DNA of 59,604 bases from the NCBI GenBank assembly GCA_964439015.1, contig CAYTMV010000007.1, positions 1 to 59,604 of the forward strand. Reading direction: 5' to 3'. How positions within the stretch are numbered: position 1 is the stretch's first letter; the number at the start of each line of letters is the position of its first letter. Below the pieces are notes generated by a model. That model worked only from the letters and a program-made list of their open reading frames with translations. It ran no database searches and was not told where the DNA came from. Shown in pieces: positions 7,585-17,866 of the stretch. The stretch comes from Gemmobacter sp964439015. Its GTDB lineage: Bacteria; Pseudomonadota; Alphaproteobacteria; Rhodobacterales; Rhodobacteraceae. Made by a program: the position numbers and the translations under genes.

Positions 7585-8754
7585 TCAGCCCTCCCGCGGG
7601 CGGGTCTGCTGGCGCACGGCTTGCGTCAGGGTCGCCATGTCATGGCGCAGATCAGAGAGGGTCTCTTGCCGCCCTGCCGATATTTCCTCAAGGATGCGCA
7701 GCAGTTGCACGTCGATGGAGCGCAGCCGCATGCGACTTTCGGCGTCGATGTGGGTGCCTGTCTCGGCCGCGCTGAGGGCCTCGATCAGCCGGTCCTGACC
7801 CTCGGCGATCCGGGTCAGGGCGGCGGTCTGCCCCGCCTCGGCGGCGGATTGGCTGGCCAGCGCCTCGATAGCGCGCGCCAACTGGCCCATATGCTCGGCC
7901 GCCAGTGCCACACCTGCGCCGGCCTCGGACTGCAGGGATTGCAGAGTTTCCACCTGTTCCGCCAGATGGTCAATCAGCGCCACCGTCGCCGGAGCCAGAC
8001 CGCCCTCGCCCTCGCCCGCCGACAGGCCCAGACGGGTGATCGAGGACAGCCATTCCTCCAGCTCGCGGTAAAAGCGGTTCTGACCATGGCTTGCGAACAG
8101 TTCCAGCAGCCCGATGACCAGACTGCCAGCCAGCCCCAGCAGCGAGGAGGAGAACGCCGTGCCCATCCCGCCCAACTGCCCCTCCAGCCCGTTCATCAGC
8201 CGGTCGAACATCTGGGCGCCCGAGGTGCCCTCATCGGGGGCAAGTGCGCGGATCGTCTCGACCAGCGCCGGAACGGTTGTGGCCAGCCCGTAGAAGGTGC
8301 CCAGAAGGCCAAGGAAAATCAGCAGGTTGCCAAGGTAAGAGACAACGTCGCGGCTTTCCTCCATCCGGGTATCGACCGATTCGAGGATTGAATGGGCAGA
8401 GGACGCGGCGATCTGGCCCCCCTGCGGCCCGCGCTTGCCCAGCAGTGCGGCCAGCGGCGCCAGCAGCGTGGGGGCCGTTGCCAGATGGCCCGTGCCTGCG
8501 CCATTCACAAATCCGCCGATCCAATCGACCGAGCGGTCCAGCCGCCAGACCTGCAGGAAGGCCGAGATCACCCCGACCGCAAAGACGGCCAGGATCGCAC
8601 CGTTCATCAGCGGATTGGAGGAGAAGACCGTGATCAGCTGCCCCAGCATCAGCCATGCCCCGGCGGCAACGGCGGCCATCACGGCCAGCATCAGAAAGAT
8701 CTGTCGCAGCGGTCGAGTGAAAACCGGCTGTATCTCGGCTGTCCTGCGTTCCAT
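7585..8754 (-). CDS. MotA/TolQ/ExbB-like proton channel subunit
   Basis: A 389-residue membrane protein with four helices: about 17-39, 48-70, 136-165 (NLLIFLGLLGTFYGLATTV) and 196-216 (TAFSSSLLGLAGSLVIGLLEL). The last two match the TM3-TM4 signature of MotA/TolQ/ExbB ion channels. A cytoplasmic region lies between TM2 and TM3, and a 150-residue coiled-coil-like tail follows TM4. Upstream of the one-base-spaced MotB/OmpA-like partner, it probably forms a 5:2 rotary or force-generating stator. The driven process is unknown. The tail is unlike TolQ and recalls ZorA in layout, but no other Zorya gene is nearby. Confidence 0.83.
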   Translation of the reverse strand: MERRTAEIQPVFTRPLRQIFLMLAVMAAVAAGAWLMLGQLITVFSSNPLMNGAILAVFAVGVISAFLQVWRLDRSVDWIGGFVNGAGTGHLATAPTLLAPLAALLGKRGPQGGQIAASSAHSILESVDTRMEESRDVVSYLGNLLIFLGLLGTFYGLATTVPALVETIRALAPDEGTSGAQMFDRLMNGLEGQLGGMGTAFSSSLLGLAGSLVIGLLELFASHGQNRFYRELEEWLSSITRLGLSAGEGEGGLAPATVALIDHLAEQVETLQSLQSEAGAGVALAAEHMGQLARAIEALASQSAAEAGQTAALTRIAEGQDRLIEALSAAETGTHIDAESRMRLRSIDVQLLRILEEISAGRQETLSDLRHDMATLTQAVRQQTRPREG

Positions 8755-8820
8755 CGCCTGCCCGCGCCCTTGTGATTGCGATCACTCTATGGGCGCGGCG
8801 GCCATATGCCAAGCCGACGA

Positions 8821-9345
8821 TCAGGCCAAATCACGCAGCCGTGCAGCCAGCCAGACCAGATCGGCATCCTCCAGTCCCAGTTCGGCCAGATGGCTGGCGG
8901 TGTTCAGCAGATAGTCGCGGTTGGGACCACGTTCGCCCGATGCCCGCGCAATCACCGCCGCCTGATCTTCCAGGGTCATGCCGCCGCAATAATGCGGGTG
9001 CGTGCGGTCGATCACATAGGTCAGGCAGTCCAGCATGCCGTCGCGGGTGGTGACCGGCAAAGAGACCTCGTGATAGGCCGAGGCGTTCAATTCGCGGGCG
9101 CGCAGGCGATCCAGAGTCTCGGTCTCATGGCCGGGCGCGACCCGCAAGGCCAGCCCGTCGCAATGCGACAGCGCGCAGCGGTCGAGCGCCAGCACCAGTC
9201 CCGGCGCCTCTGTCGTGCCTCGATACTGGGTCGATTGCATGCAGAAACTGCGTCGCCAGCCCGAAAGGCGCGCAATGCGGTGCTCGGCCACCGGAAAATC
9301 CGGGTGCCAGATCAACGAGCCGTAGGCAAACACCCATAGGGACAT
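8821..9345 (-). CDS. Glutathione-specific gamma-glutamylcyclotransferase (ChaC-like)
   Basis: A 174-residue cytoplasmic enzyme predicted to cleave glutathione to 5-oxoproline and Cys-Gly. The substrate-binding motif FAYGSLIW is at residues 6-13, followed by the GWRRSFCMQSTQYRGT segment typical of ChaC; the catalytic Glu lies within RARELNASAYHEVSLP. The gene is transcribed alone, 66 bases from the start of the motor operon upstream of it and divergent from the DUF2125 gene. Length agrees with the family. Confidence 0.9.
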   Translation of the reverse strand: MSLWVFAYGSLIWHPDFPVAEHRIARLSGWRRSFCMQSTQYRGTTEAPGLVLALDRCALSHCDGLALRVAPGHETETLDRLRARELNASAYHEVSLPVTTRDGMLDCLTYVIDRTHPHYCGGMTLEDQAAVIARASGERGPNRDYLLNTASHLAELGLEDADLVWLAARLRDLA

Positions 9346-9407
9346 GGTTCTGGTCCTCTGCGTCCTGCCCTAGTAAACAGGGCGCAGGGCATTGGAAAGA
9401 GGCGGCG

Positions 9408-10370
9408 ATGCGGGGCTTGATTGCAGTGGTCATCGGCGTGGTCTTGGTCTGGGCGGGCTGGTGGATGGTGGGATCGCGCGCGGCGCTGCGCGGGGCCGAG
9501 GCGGTGTTGGCCGCCCTGCCGTCGCGTGGCCTGCAAGGGGGCGCGGAGGTCACCGTGGCGGGCTTTCCCAACCGCTTTGACCTGACATTTACCGACCTGC
9601 ATCTGGCCGATCCGCAAAAGGGACTGGCTTGGCAAACGCCCTGGGCACAGGTCTTTGCGATGGGCTGGAAGCCATGGCATCTGATCGGAGCCTTGCCCTC
9701 GGGGCAAAGGATTACGACGCCCTATCAGGACTTTACGCTGGACGGCGAGATGATCCGCGCCTCTCTGCAGATGCGGCCCGCCGGCGACCTGGCGCTTGAG
9801 CAGATTTCCGGCCATGTCACGGCAGGACAGCTGGCCTCAAGCCAAGGGTGGGCCTTGGGTTGGCAATGGGCTCAGGCGTCGCTGGCGCGGCAGGACGATG
9901 ACCGCAAGCACCTGTTCGCGGTCAAGGCCGATGCAATCTCGCTGCCGGTCGCGCCGCCGGGATTGTCGGCGCAGGTCGAGGGACTCGAAGCTGTAGCGAT
10001 CCTGACCTTTGATGCAGACCTTGACCGGTATCTGACCAGCGCCCCCGCTGTGGTTGCGGTGGATCTGCGCGAGGCACGGCTGATCTGGGGCGCGGTCAAG
10101 CTGTTTGGCAAAGGGACCGTCGCGGCCGATGCTGCCGGACTGGCGGAAGGCGAGATTGCGCTGCGCGTGGAAGGCTGGCGCCCCGCATGGGAGGCGCTGC
10201 GCGCCGCAGCCAATCTGCCGCCGCTGGTGCAGAGCGGTATCGCCGCGATGCTGGAAAACCTTTCCCGACAAAGCGCCAACCCCGAGGTGCTTGACCTCGA
10301 TCTGGTGATGGAAGGCGGGATGATGCGGTTGGGGCCGATGCCGCTGGGGCCGGCGCCGCGGTTGCGTTAA
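9408..10370 (+). CDS. DUF2125 family protein, membrane-anchored periplasmic
   Basis: A 320-residue protein with an N-terminal hydrophobic anchor (about residues 3-22, LIAVVIGVVLVWAGWWMV) followed by a beta-rich periplasmic region. FPNRFDLTFTDL and WQTPWAQVFAMGWKPWHLI are characteristic of DUF2125, an alphaproteobacterial family of unknown function. The ATG follows a GAGGCGGCG site. The stop overlaps that of the convergent M23 peptidase gene by four bases. No catalytic motif is visible. Confidence 0.82.
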   Translation: MRGLIAVVIGVVLVWAGWWMVGSRAALRGAEAVLAALPSRGLQGGAEVTVAGFPNRFDLTFTDLHLADPQKGLAWQTPWAQVFAMGWKPWHLIGALPSGQRITTPYQDFTLDGEMIRASLQMRPAGDLALEQISGHVTAGQLASSQGWALGWQWAQASLARQDDDRKHLFAVKADAISLPVAPPGLSAQVEGLEAVAILTFDADLDRYLTSAPAVVAVDLREARLIWGAVKLFGKGTVAADAAGLAEGEIALRVEGWRPAWEALRAAANLPPLVQSGIAAMLENLSRQSANPEVLDLDLVMEGGMMRLGPMPLGPAPRLR

Positions 10371-11374
10371 TCGCCGACGCGGAACGGCACCGTCTGCCGG
10401 TCTATTTCAATCCCGTCCCGGATCAGGGCGGCCTCGGCCAGCCAGTCGCCGCGCGGCCAGCCCGCAGGGTCGCGCAGACGCTTGCCAAAAGCACGAAAGC
10501 CACGGGCCTGTGTGCGGTCGAGTGTGATCGTTTCCGATATCCGTGTGTTCTCGGGGCCAATCAAGGTGAGATCCAGCCGATCTCCGGCCCGGTTTCCGAA
10601 ATACTGTGCCCAAAGCACCAGCGCCGGCGCGGTGCCGGGCAGGCTGTTCTGCGGTGGCAAACCATCCTTCACCTGCGCGTAGTCGGGGACTTCAGTGGCA
10701 AGTCCGATGCTGATCAGTCCGCCGGGGGCAGGGGGCAGGGCCACGGCCCAAAGGGGCGGCGAGGGCGTGTTGCAGGTTGTGCGGTCATCGGGATCGAACG
10801 GGTCAACCCATTCGCCATCTTGCCGCACGGTCAGGTGCAGGTGCGGAAATTCGGTATTGCCGGAAAGCCCCACCTGGCCCAGCACCTCGCCTGCGGTCAC
10901 ACGTTGCCCCTCGCGAACGATGATGGAGCCCTGCTTCATATGGCAATACTGCGTTTCCCACCCGCCCTCATGGGTGAGGGCGACGCCATTGCCACAGTCG
11001 CGCCCATCAAGACTGGGGGCGCCGGGCGCGCGGATCGAGATGTCCGGCATGCCATCGCGCAAGCCCCGCACAATGCCGGGCGCTGACGCCAGAACCGCCA
11101 CGCCCGCCTCCATCGCCGCGAGGGTCGGCAAGGCGAAATCGGTGCCGTCATGGCCATCATAGCTGAGGCTCGCGCAACTTGCATCCCGCGCCTCGGGGCC
11201 GGGGTCCCGGTCCGGCAGGTTCTGGATGAAACAATCCTCATTGGGTGTGCAGGCTATCGGTAGCGCAAGTTCAAAAGCCGCCGCCGGCGCCGGCGGCAGC
11301 ACAACGGCCCAGACAGACGCCGTCAGAAGCAACAGGCGGGCCGGGATGACGCACATCTTCGACCCGCCTGCCAT
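10367..11374 (-). CDS. M23 (LytM/lysostaphin-type) metallopeptidase, secreted
   Basis: A 335-residue exported peptidase, likely a peptidoglycan endopeptidase. The signal peptide is about residues 10-34 (ending PAAAFE); ATG at 11356 is an alternative start. Zinc ligands are visible as H-x3-D in YDGHDGTDFALP and H-x-H in FPHLHLTV. Cysteines at either end of the catalytic domain suggest disulfides. A C-terminal beta domain of about 130 residues follows. The gene starts three bases after the clpA stop, so it is probably co-transcribed with clpA, a curious pairing of cytoplasmic unfoldase and envelope hydrolase. Confidence 0.88.
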   Translation of the reverse strand: MAGGSKMCVIPARLLLLTASVWAVVLPPAPAAAFELALPIACTPNEDCFIQNLPDRDPGPEARDASCASLSYDGHDGTDFALPTLAAMEAGVAVLASAPGIVRGLRDGMPDISIRAPGAPSLDGRDCGNGVALTHEGGWETQYCHMKQGSIIVREGQRVTAGEVLGQVGLSGNTEFPHLHLTVRQDGEWVDPFDPDDRTTCNTPSPPLWAVALPPAPGGLISIGLATEVPDYAQVKDGLPPQNSLPGTAPALVLWAQYFGNRAGDRLDLTLIGPENTRISETITLDRTQARGFRAFGKRLRDPAGWPRGDWLAEAALIRDGIEIDRQTVPFRVGD

Positions 11375-11377
11375 GGA

Positions 11378-13699
11378 TCACTCCGCCGTCAGCAGGGGGG
11401 GCTTCTGGCCCGTCAGGCGCGGTTTCTGCGGCTCTTCGATTTGCAGTTCGATCGCGCCATCCTTGACCGCCACACGGACCACGCCGCCCTTGGTCAGCCG
11501 ACCGAACAGAAGTTCTTCGGCCAGCGGCTTCTTGATGTGCTCCTGAATCACGCGACCAAGCGGGCGGGCGCCCATCTTGTCGTCATAGCCCTTTTCGCCC
11601 AGCCATTGCGCCGCCTCGGGCGTCAGCTCGATATGGACATTGCGGTCCATCAACTGCGCCTCAAGCTGCAGCACGAACTTTTCGACGACCTGCATGATCG
11701 TCTCGCGCGCCAGCGGTGCAAAGCTGATCACCGCGTCCAGACGGTTGCGGAACTCGGGCGTGAAGGTGCGCTCGATCGCGGCGGTATCCTCGCCCTCGCG
11801 CTTTTCCCGACCGAACCCGATCGCGGCCTTCTGCATGTCGGCAGCGCCGGCATTGGTGGTCATGATCAGGATCACGTTGCGGAAATCCACCTGGCGCCCG
11901 TTATGGTCGGTCAGTTTGCCGTGATCCATCACCTGCAGCAGGATGTTGTAGACATCCGGGTGGGCCTTTTCGATCTCGTCGAGCAGCAGCACGCAATGCG
12001 GGTGCTGATCGACGCCATCGGTCAGCATCCCGCCCTGATCGAAGCCGACATAGCCGGGAGGCGCGCCGATCAGACGGCTGACTGCGTGTTTCTCCATGTA
12101 TTCCGACATGTCGAAGCGCAGCAGCTCCACGCCAAGGGTCGAGGCCAATTGCTTGGCGACCTCGGTCTTGCCCACGCCCGTTGGGCCAGCGAACAGATAG
12201 TTTCCGATCGGCTTTTCGGGCTCGCGCAAGCCAGCCCGGGCAAGTTTGATCGCGCTCGACAATGCTTCGATCGCGGCGTTCTGGCCAAAGACCACGCGTT
12301 TCAGGGTCTTTTCGAGATCGCGCAGCACCTCGGCATCGTCTTTCGAGACGTTCTTCGGCGGGATGCGGGCGATCTTGGCCACCACGGCCTCGATCTCGCG
12401 CGTGCCGATGGTCTTGCGGCGCTTGCTTTCGGTGAACAGGTGTTGCGCAGCGCCTGCCTCGTCGATCACGTCGATGGCACTGTCGGGCAGCTTGCGGTCA
12501 TGGATATAGCGCGCGGCCAGCTCCACCGCGGACTTGATCGCATCGGCGGTATAGCGCAGGTCGTGGTGTTCCTCGAAATGGGGTTTCAGGCCCATCAGGA
12601 TCTTGATCGTGTCCGGCACCGACGGCTCGTTCACGTCGATCTTCTGGAAGCGACGGGACAGTGCGCGGTCCTTTTCGAAATGCTGGCGGAACTCCTTGTA
12701 GGTTGTGGAGCCCATGCAGCGCAGCTTGCCGCCCTGCAGCGCCGGTTTCAGCAGGTTCGACGCATCCATGGCGCCGCCCGATGTGGCACCGGCGCCGATC
12801 ACCGTGTGAATCTCGTCGATGAAAAGGATCGCGTCAGGGTGATCCTCCATCTCCTTGACGACGGCCTTCAGCCGTTCCTCGAAATCGCCACGATAGCGCG
12901 TGCCGGCCAACAACGCCCCCATGTCGAGGCTGAAGATCGTGGCGCCGGCCAGAATCTCGGGCGTTTCGCCATCGACGATCTTCTTGGCCAGGCCTTCGGC
13001 AATGGCGGTCTTGCCCACGCCGGGGTCGCCCACCAGCAGCGGGTTGTTCTTGCGGCGGCGGCACAGCACCTGAATGCAGCGTTCGACCTCGGCCTCGCGG
13101 CCGATCAGCGGGTCGACATCGCCTTTCAGGGCCTTGACGTTCAGGTCCACGCAATATTTCGACAGCGCGGATTCCTTGGTCTCGCCGGCTTCGGCCTTGG
13201 GTGTTTCGTGATGCGGCTCGTCTGCGCCCTGCACGGGGCGGGCTTCGCCAAAGCTGGGGTTCTTGGCCACGCCATGCGCGATGAAGTTGACCGCGTCATA
13301 GCGCGTCATGTCCTGTTCTTGCAGGAAAAACGCGGCGTTCGACTCGCGCTCGGCAAAGATCGCCACCAGCACGTTGGCGCCCGTGACTTCGGTTCGGCCC
13401 GAGGATTGCACATGGATGGCCGCGCGCTGGATCACGCGCTGGAAGGCGGCGGTCGGCACGGCCTCTGACCCTTCGACATCGGTCACCAGCGTCGACAGAT
13501 CGTCGTCGATGAAATCGGTCAGGGTCTTGCGCAGCTCATCCAGATCAACCGAGCAGGCGCGCATCACCCGCGCGGCCTCCGGCTCGTCAATCAGGGCCAG
13601 AAGCAGATGTTCAAGCGTCGCCAGTTCGTGCCGGCGGGTATTGGCCAGCGCCAGCGCGGCATGGATCGCCTGTTCCAGTGTCGTCGAAAATGATGGCAC
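11378..13699 (-). CDS. clpA: ATP-dependent Clp protease ATP-binding subunit ClpA
   Basis: AAA+ unfoldase that feeds substrates, including N-degron proteins, to ClpP; 773 residues. Clp-N repeats occupy residues 1-145. The first AAA+ module has Walker A GDPGVGKT (224-231) and Walker B LFIDEIH; the second has GPTGVGKT (505-512) and LLLDEIEKAH. The ClpP-docking loop IGF is at 627-629. The linker is short and lacks the ClpB M-domain, which excludes ClpB. No clpS lies directly upstream here. A candidate heat-shock promoter is noted at 13766-13795. Confidence 0.96.
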   Translation of the reverse strand: MPSFSTTLEQAIHAALALANTRRHELATLEHLLLALIDEPEAARVMRACSVDLDELRKTLTDFIDDDLSTLVTDVEGSEAVPTAAFQRVIQRAAIHVQSSGRTEVTGANVLVAIFAERESNAAFFLQEQDMTRYDAVNFIAHGVAKNPSFGEARPVQGADEPHHETPKAEAGETKESALSKYCVDLNVKALKGDVDPLIGREAEVERCIQVLCRRRKNNPLLVGDPGVGKTAIAEGLAKKIVDGETPEILAGATIFSLDMGALLAGTRYRGDFEERLKAVVKEMEDHPDAILFIDEIHTVIGAGATSGGAMDASNLLKPALQGGKLRCMGSTTYKEFRQHFEKDRALSRRFQKIDVNEPSVPDTIKILMGLKPHFEEHHDLRYTADAIKSAVELAARYIHDRKLPDSAIDVIDEAGAAQHLFTESKRRKTIGTREIEAVVAKIARIPPKNVSKDDAEVLRDLEKTLKRVVFGQNAAIEALSSAIKLARAGLREPEKPIGNYLFAGPTGVGKTEVAKQLASTLGVELLRFDMSEYMEKHAVSRLIGAPPGYVGFDQGGMLTDGVDQHPHCVLLLDEIEKAHPDVYNILLQVMDHGKLTDHNGRQVDFRNVILIMTTNAGAADMQKAAIGFGREKREGEDTAAIERTFTPEFRNRLDAVISFAPLARETIMQVVEKFVLQLEAQLMDRNVHIELTPEAAQWLGEKGYDDKMGARPLGRVIQEHIKKPLAEELLFGRLTKGGVVRVAVKDGAIELQIEEPQKPRLTGQKPPLLTAE

Positions 13700-13765
13700 G
13701 ATCTATGCTCCTGTCCTGCGGGCTGCGGCGGGTTGCCCTGCCGGAGACCTTGGTCTCATGAGGTT

Positions 13766-13795
13766 AAAGATCGGTTTTCTTTCGTCCGCTTCAAG
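13766..13795 (-). promoter_or_regulatory. Candidate RpoH-type promoter of clpA
   Basis: On the minus strand CTTGAA (13790-13795) is followed after 15 bases by CCGATCTT. This resembles the heat-shock sigma-32 pattern CTTGAA...CCCCATnT and sits about 70 bases upstream of the clpA start. ClpA is a typical member of the heat-shock regulon. The -10 match is imperfect (six of eight compared with the hsp20 candidate). Confidence 0.35.
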
Positions 13796-13870
13796 GGAGA
13801 ATTTGCCCCGTGATCGTTTTCCCGGCCAATGGATGCAAATTGTGATCGCGGGCACACCTTTTGCGTGTGT

Positions 13871-14635
13871 TCAAAAGCGATTGCGGGCCGCGCGCAGGGA
13901 TGTGAAGACCTCAAGCGGCGGGGCGCCGGGCATGTCGAGGGCGGCGGCAATCGCGGGTTCTGCGGAACGCAGGAAGGGGTTGGTCGCGCGCTCGCCCGAA
14001 AGGCGCGATGGGACCGAGGGTCTGCCTTCGGCACGCGCCTTGGCCACCCGCATCAGGCGCGCTGCAAGCGCGGGATTCGCGCCGTCGACCGTCTGCGCGA
14101 AAGCCAGATTGTGCATGGTATATTCATGCCCCGAGCAGACCTGTGTCTCATCTGGCAGGGCGGCAAATCGCGTCAGCGTGTCGAACATCTGCGCGGGCGT
14201 GCCTTCGAACAGCCGCCCGCATCCCGCCGCCATCAGGCTGTCGCCCGTGAACAGCAACCCGGCCTCGGGCAGGTGGAAGGCGATATGGCCGATGGTGTGC
14301 CCCGGCGCATCCAGAACCACCGCGCCCCCGCCGAAGTCGATGTGATCCCCCGGACGAAGCTGGCGATCAAGCGGGGGCAGGCGATGGGCGTCGGCTGCCG
14401 CGCCCAGGACCACCGCCCCTGTCGCTGCGACCAACTCGGCCACGGCCTGCACATGGTCGTCATGGTGATGGGTCAGCCAGATCTCGTCCAGCGCCCATTC
14501 GCGGGTTGCCAGGGCGCCGATGACCGGCGCGGCCTCGGGCGCATCGACCAGCACTGTGCGGCCGGTCGCCTCGTCATGCATGAGATAGGCGTAATTGTCG
14601 GTCAGGCAGGGCAGGGTGATAAGGTCGACAGCCAT
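13871..14635 (-). CDS. gloB: Hydroxyacylglutathione hydrolase (glyoxalase II)
   Basis: Metallo-beta-lactamase-fold enzyme, 254 residues, that hydrolyses S-lactoylglutathione to lactate and glutathione in methylglyoxal detoxification. The binuclear metal motif THHHDDH is at residues 55-61; further ligands occur in CSGHEYTMHN. The C-terminal substrate-binding domain ends with the usual LRAARNRF. The ATG at 14635 begins the conserved N-terminus MAVDLITLPCLTDNYAYL; a longer frame exists but runs into the divergent methyltransferase gene. The two genes share a 62-base divergent promoter region. Confidence 0.95.
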   Translation of the reverse strand: MAVDLITLPCLTDNYAYLMHDEATGRTVLVDAPEAAPVIGALATREWALDEIWLTHHHDDHVQAVAELVAATGAVVLGAAADAHRLPPLDRQLRPGDHIDFGGGAVVLDAPGHTIGHIAFHLPEAGLLFTGDSLMAAGCGRLFEGTPAQMFDTLTRFAALPDETQVCSGHEYTMHNLAFAQTVDGANPALAARLMRVAKARAEGRPSVPSRLSGERATNPFLRSAEPAIAAALDMPGAPPLEVFTSLRAARNRF

Positions 14636-14697
14636 TTTCTTTCGCGCCTTTCCGGTTATGCTGCGGGCAAGCTTTGCCGCAAACGGGCGCTTTCGCA

Positions 14698-15519
14698 ATG
14701 CATCTCGACGTGCTGGACCTGCGCAACTTCTATTACCGCACCAAGCTGGGGCGGGTGGCGCAGCGTGCGATCCGGGATCGTCTGGTCGAGATCTGGCCGC
14801 CCCGCGCCGGAGAGACAGTGGCGGGTTTCGGCTTTGCCGTGCCACTTTTGCGCCCCTGGTTGGCCGATGCGCGGCGCGTGATCGGGTTGATGCCCGCGCC
14901 GCAAGGCGTGATGCCCTGGCCCGCCGGGATGGAGAATGTCAGCGTCCTGTGCGAGGAAACCCATTGGCCGATCTCTACCGGGTTCATCGACCGGCTGGTC
15001 GTGATGCACGGGCTGGAAACATCGGAAAACCCCTCGGCCGTGCTGGACGAGGTGCATCGGGTGCTGGGGCCCGGCGGCAAGGCGATGTTTGTGGTGCCGA
15101 ACCGGGCGGGATTATGGGCGCGCGGCGACGGCACACCTTTCGGCTTTGGCCGTCCCTATTCGTTCACGCAGCTTGAGGCGCAGTTGAAACGCCATGGTTT
15201 CACGCCCGAGCGGTCCATGACCGCCCTGCATGCGCCCCCTTCGGGCGCGCGGTTCTGGCTGCGCACCTCGGCCTTCTGGGAGCGGATCGGCCGCCACATG
15301 CCGTGGCTTTCAGGCGGCGTGCTGATGGTCGAGGCGTCAAAGCAGGTCTATGCCCCCACCCGTGGCGGATTGGGGGCGGTGGTTAAGCGGCCGCTGAAGG
15401 TTCTAGAAGGGATCGGTCAGGGCCAGGTGGAACCGGCGCTGAACCGCGACAGCGGCCGAGGCGGCGAATCCCTGTGCCCACTGCAAGCCGGGCCTCACGG
15501 CTGCGTGAGGGTCATGTAA
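14698..15519 (+). CDS. Class I SAM-dependent methyltransferase (type 11-like)
   Basis: A 273-residue protein with a C-terminal half of methyltransferase fold: MHGLETSENPSAVLDEVHRVLGPGGKAMFVVPNR is a typical late Rossmann segment. The N-terminal glycine-rich SAM loop is degenerate (AGETVAGFGFAVP where DlGcGtG would be expected), a feature of this Rhodobacteraceae family. The ATG at 14698 is chosen for its conserved-looking LDVLDLRNFYY N-terminus. The last 30 residues (from about GIGQGQVEP) are low in family resemblance and may be an out-of-frame tail. Substrate unknown; it is divergent from gloB. Confidence 0.75.
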   Translation: MHLDVLDLRNFYYRTKLGRVAQRAIRDRLVEIWPPRAGETVAGFGFAVPLLRPWLADARRVIGLMPAPQGVMPWPAGMENVSVLCEETHWPISTGFIDRLVVMHGLETSENPSAVLDEVHRVLGPGGKAMFVVPNRAGLWARGDGTPFGFGRPYSFTQLEAQLKRHGFTPERSMTALHAPPSGARFWLRTSAFWERIGRHMPWLSGGVLMVEASKQVYAPTRGGLGAVVKRPLKVLEGIGQGQVEPALNRDSGRGGESLCPLQAGPHGCVRVM

Positions 15520-15745
15520 ACCGGTCGTAACAAGATTGCTGAAAACCCGCATCCGCGGTGCGATGTTTGCGCCGGACAGGAAGTTTTTACCGCCGGTTCA
15601 CAGTTGCGGCATGGGATGGCCTCTGCTAGACGAGGCGCGGATTTAGGGTGTGGGCTGCAATAACTGCAACCCTCATCCAGGGAAGCCCCTGCCCATCCGC
15701 CAGCCGGCAGAACGGGAAAAGGGGCCAGACAGCGGAAGGGTTGAC

Positions 15746-16306
15746 GTGTCCGAACCAGCTTCGATCTCCTCCGGCATCGCCGCGCGCTACGCCACTGCGC
15801 TTTTCGACCTGAGCAAGGAAGAAGGCGCCCTGACGCAACTGGAACAGGATGCCGAGGCGATTGACGCCGCGCTGTCCGCCAGTGCCGACCTGCGCGACCT
15901 GATCACCTCGCCGATCATCAAGCGCGAGGAACAGGGCAAGGCCATGGCCGCAATTGCCGAAAAAATGGGGCTTTCGGCCCTGTTCGCCAATACTTTGGCG
16001 CTGATGGCCTCTAACCGCCGGCTGTTTGTGCTGCCGCAACTGGTGGCCGACCTGCGCGCCCGCATCGCCACCGAAAAAGGCGAAGTGACGGCCGAGGTGA
16101 CTTCGGCCGCGGCGCTGTCGTCCGAGCAGGCCGCCAAGCTGGCCGAGACGCTGAAAGCCCGCGTCGGCAAGGTCGTGAAACTGAAAACCGCCGTCGATGA
16201 AAGTCTCATCGGTGGCATCGTCGTCAAGCTGGGCTCGACCATGATCGACACCTCGATCAAATCGAAGCTGGCTGCACTCCAGAATTCCATGAAAGAGGTT
16301 GGGTGA
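15746..16306 (+). CDS. atpH: ATP synthase F1 subunit delta
   Basis: Delta (OSCP) subunit of the F1 stalk, 186 residues. The GTG at 15746 is preferred because GGAAGGG lies five bases upstream and the protein then begins SEPASISSGIAARYATALFDL, the usual alphaproteobacterial N-terminus; the frame extends further upstream without family resemblance. The C-terminal segment VDESLIGGIVVKLGSTMIDTS is diagnostic. It is the first gene of atpHAGDC and is separated from atpA by a single base. The 226-base region upstream should carry the operon promoter, but I could not place it confidently. Confidence 0.95.
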   Translation: MSEPASISSGIAARYATALFDLSKEEGALTQLEQDAEAIDAALSASADLRDLITSPIIKREEQGKAMAAIAEKMGLSALFANTLALMASNRRLFVLPQLVADLRARIATEKGEVTAEVTSAAALSSEQAAKLAETLKARVGKVVKLKTAVDESLIGGIVVKLGSTMIDTSIKSKLAALQNSMKEVG

Positions 16307-16307
16307 G

Positions 16308-17846
<1,539 letters not shown>

Positions 17847-17866
17847 TCGCCTGAAGGAGTAGGCAG

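Noticed and set aside
6267..8754. Zorya anti-phage system (ZorA/ZorB)
   Set aside because: Layout is similar, but ZorC/ZorD or ZorE are absent, ZorB-type length differs because of the long coiled coil, and the surroundings are housekeeping genes.
15650..15745. Longer atpH starting at ATG 15650
   Set aside because: The additional 32 residues lack family resemblance, and a proper GGAAGGG site precedes the GTG at 15746.
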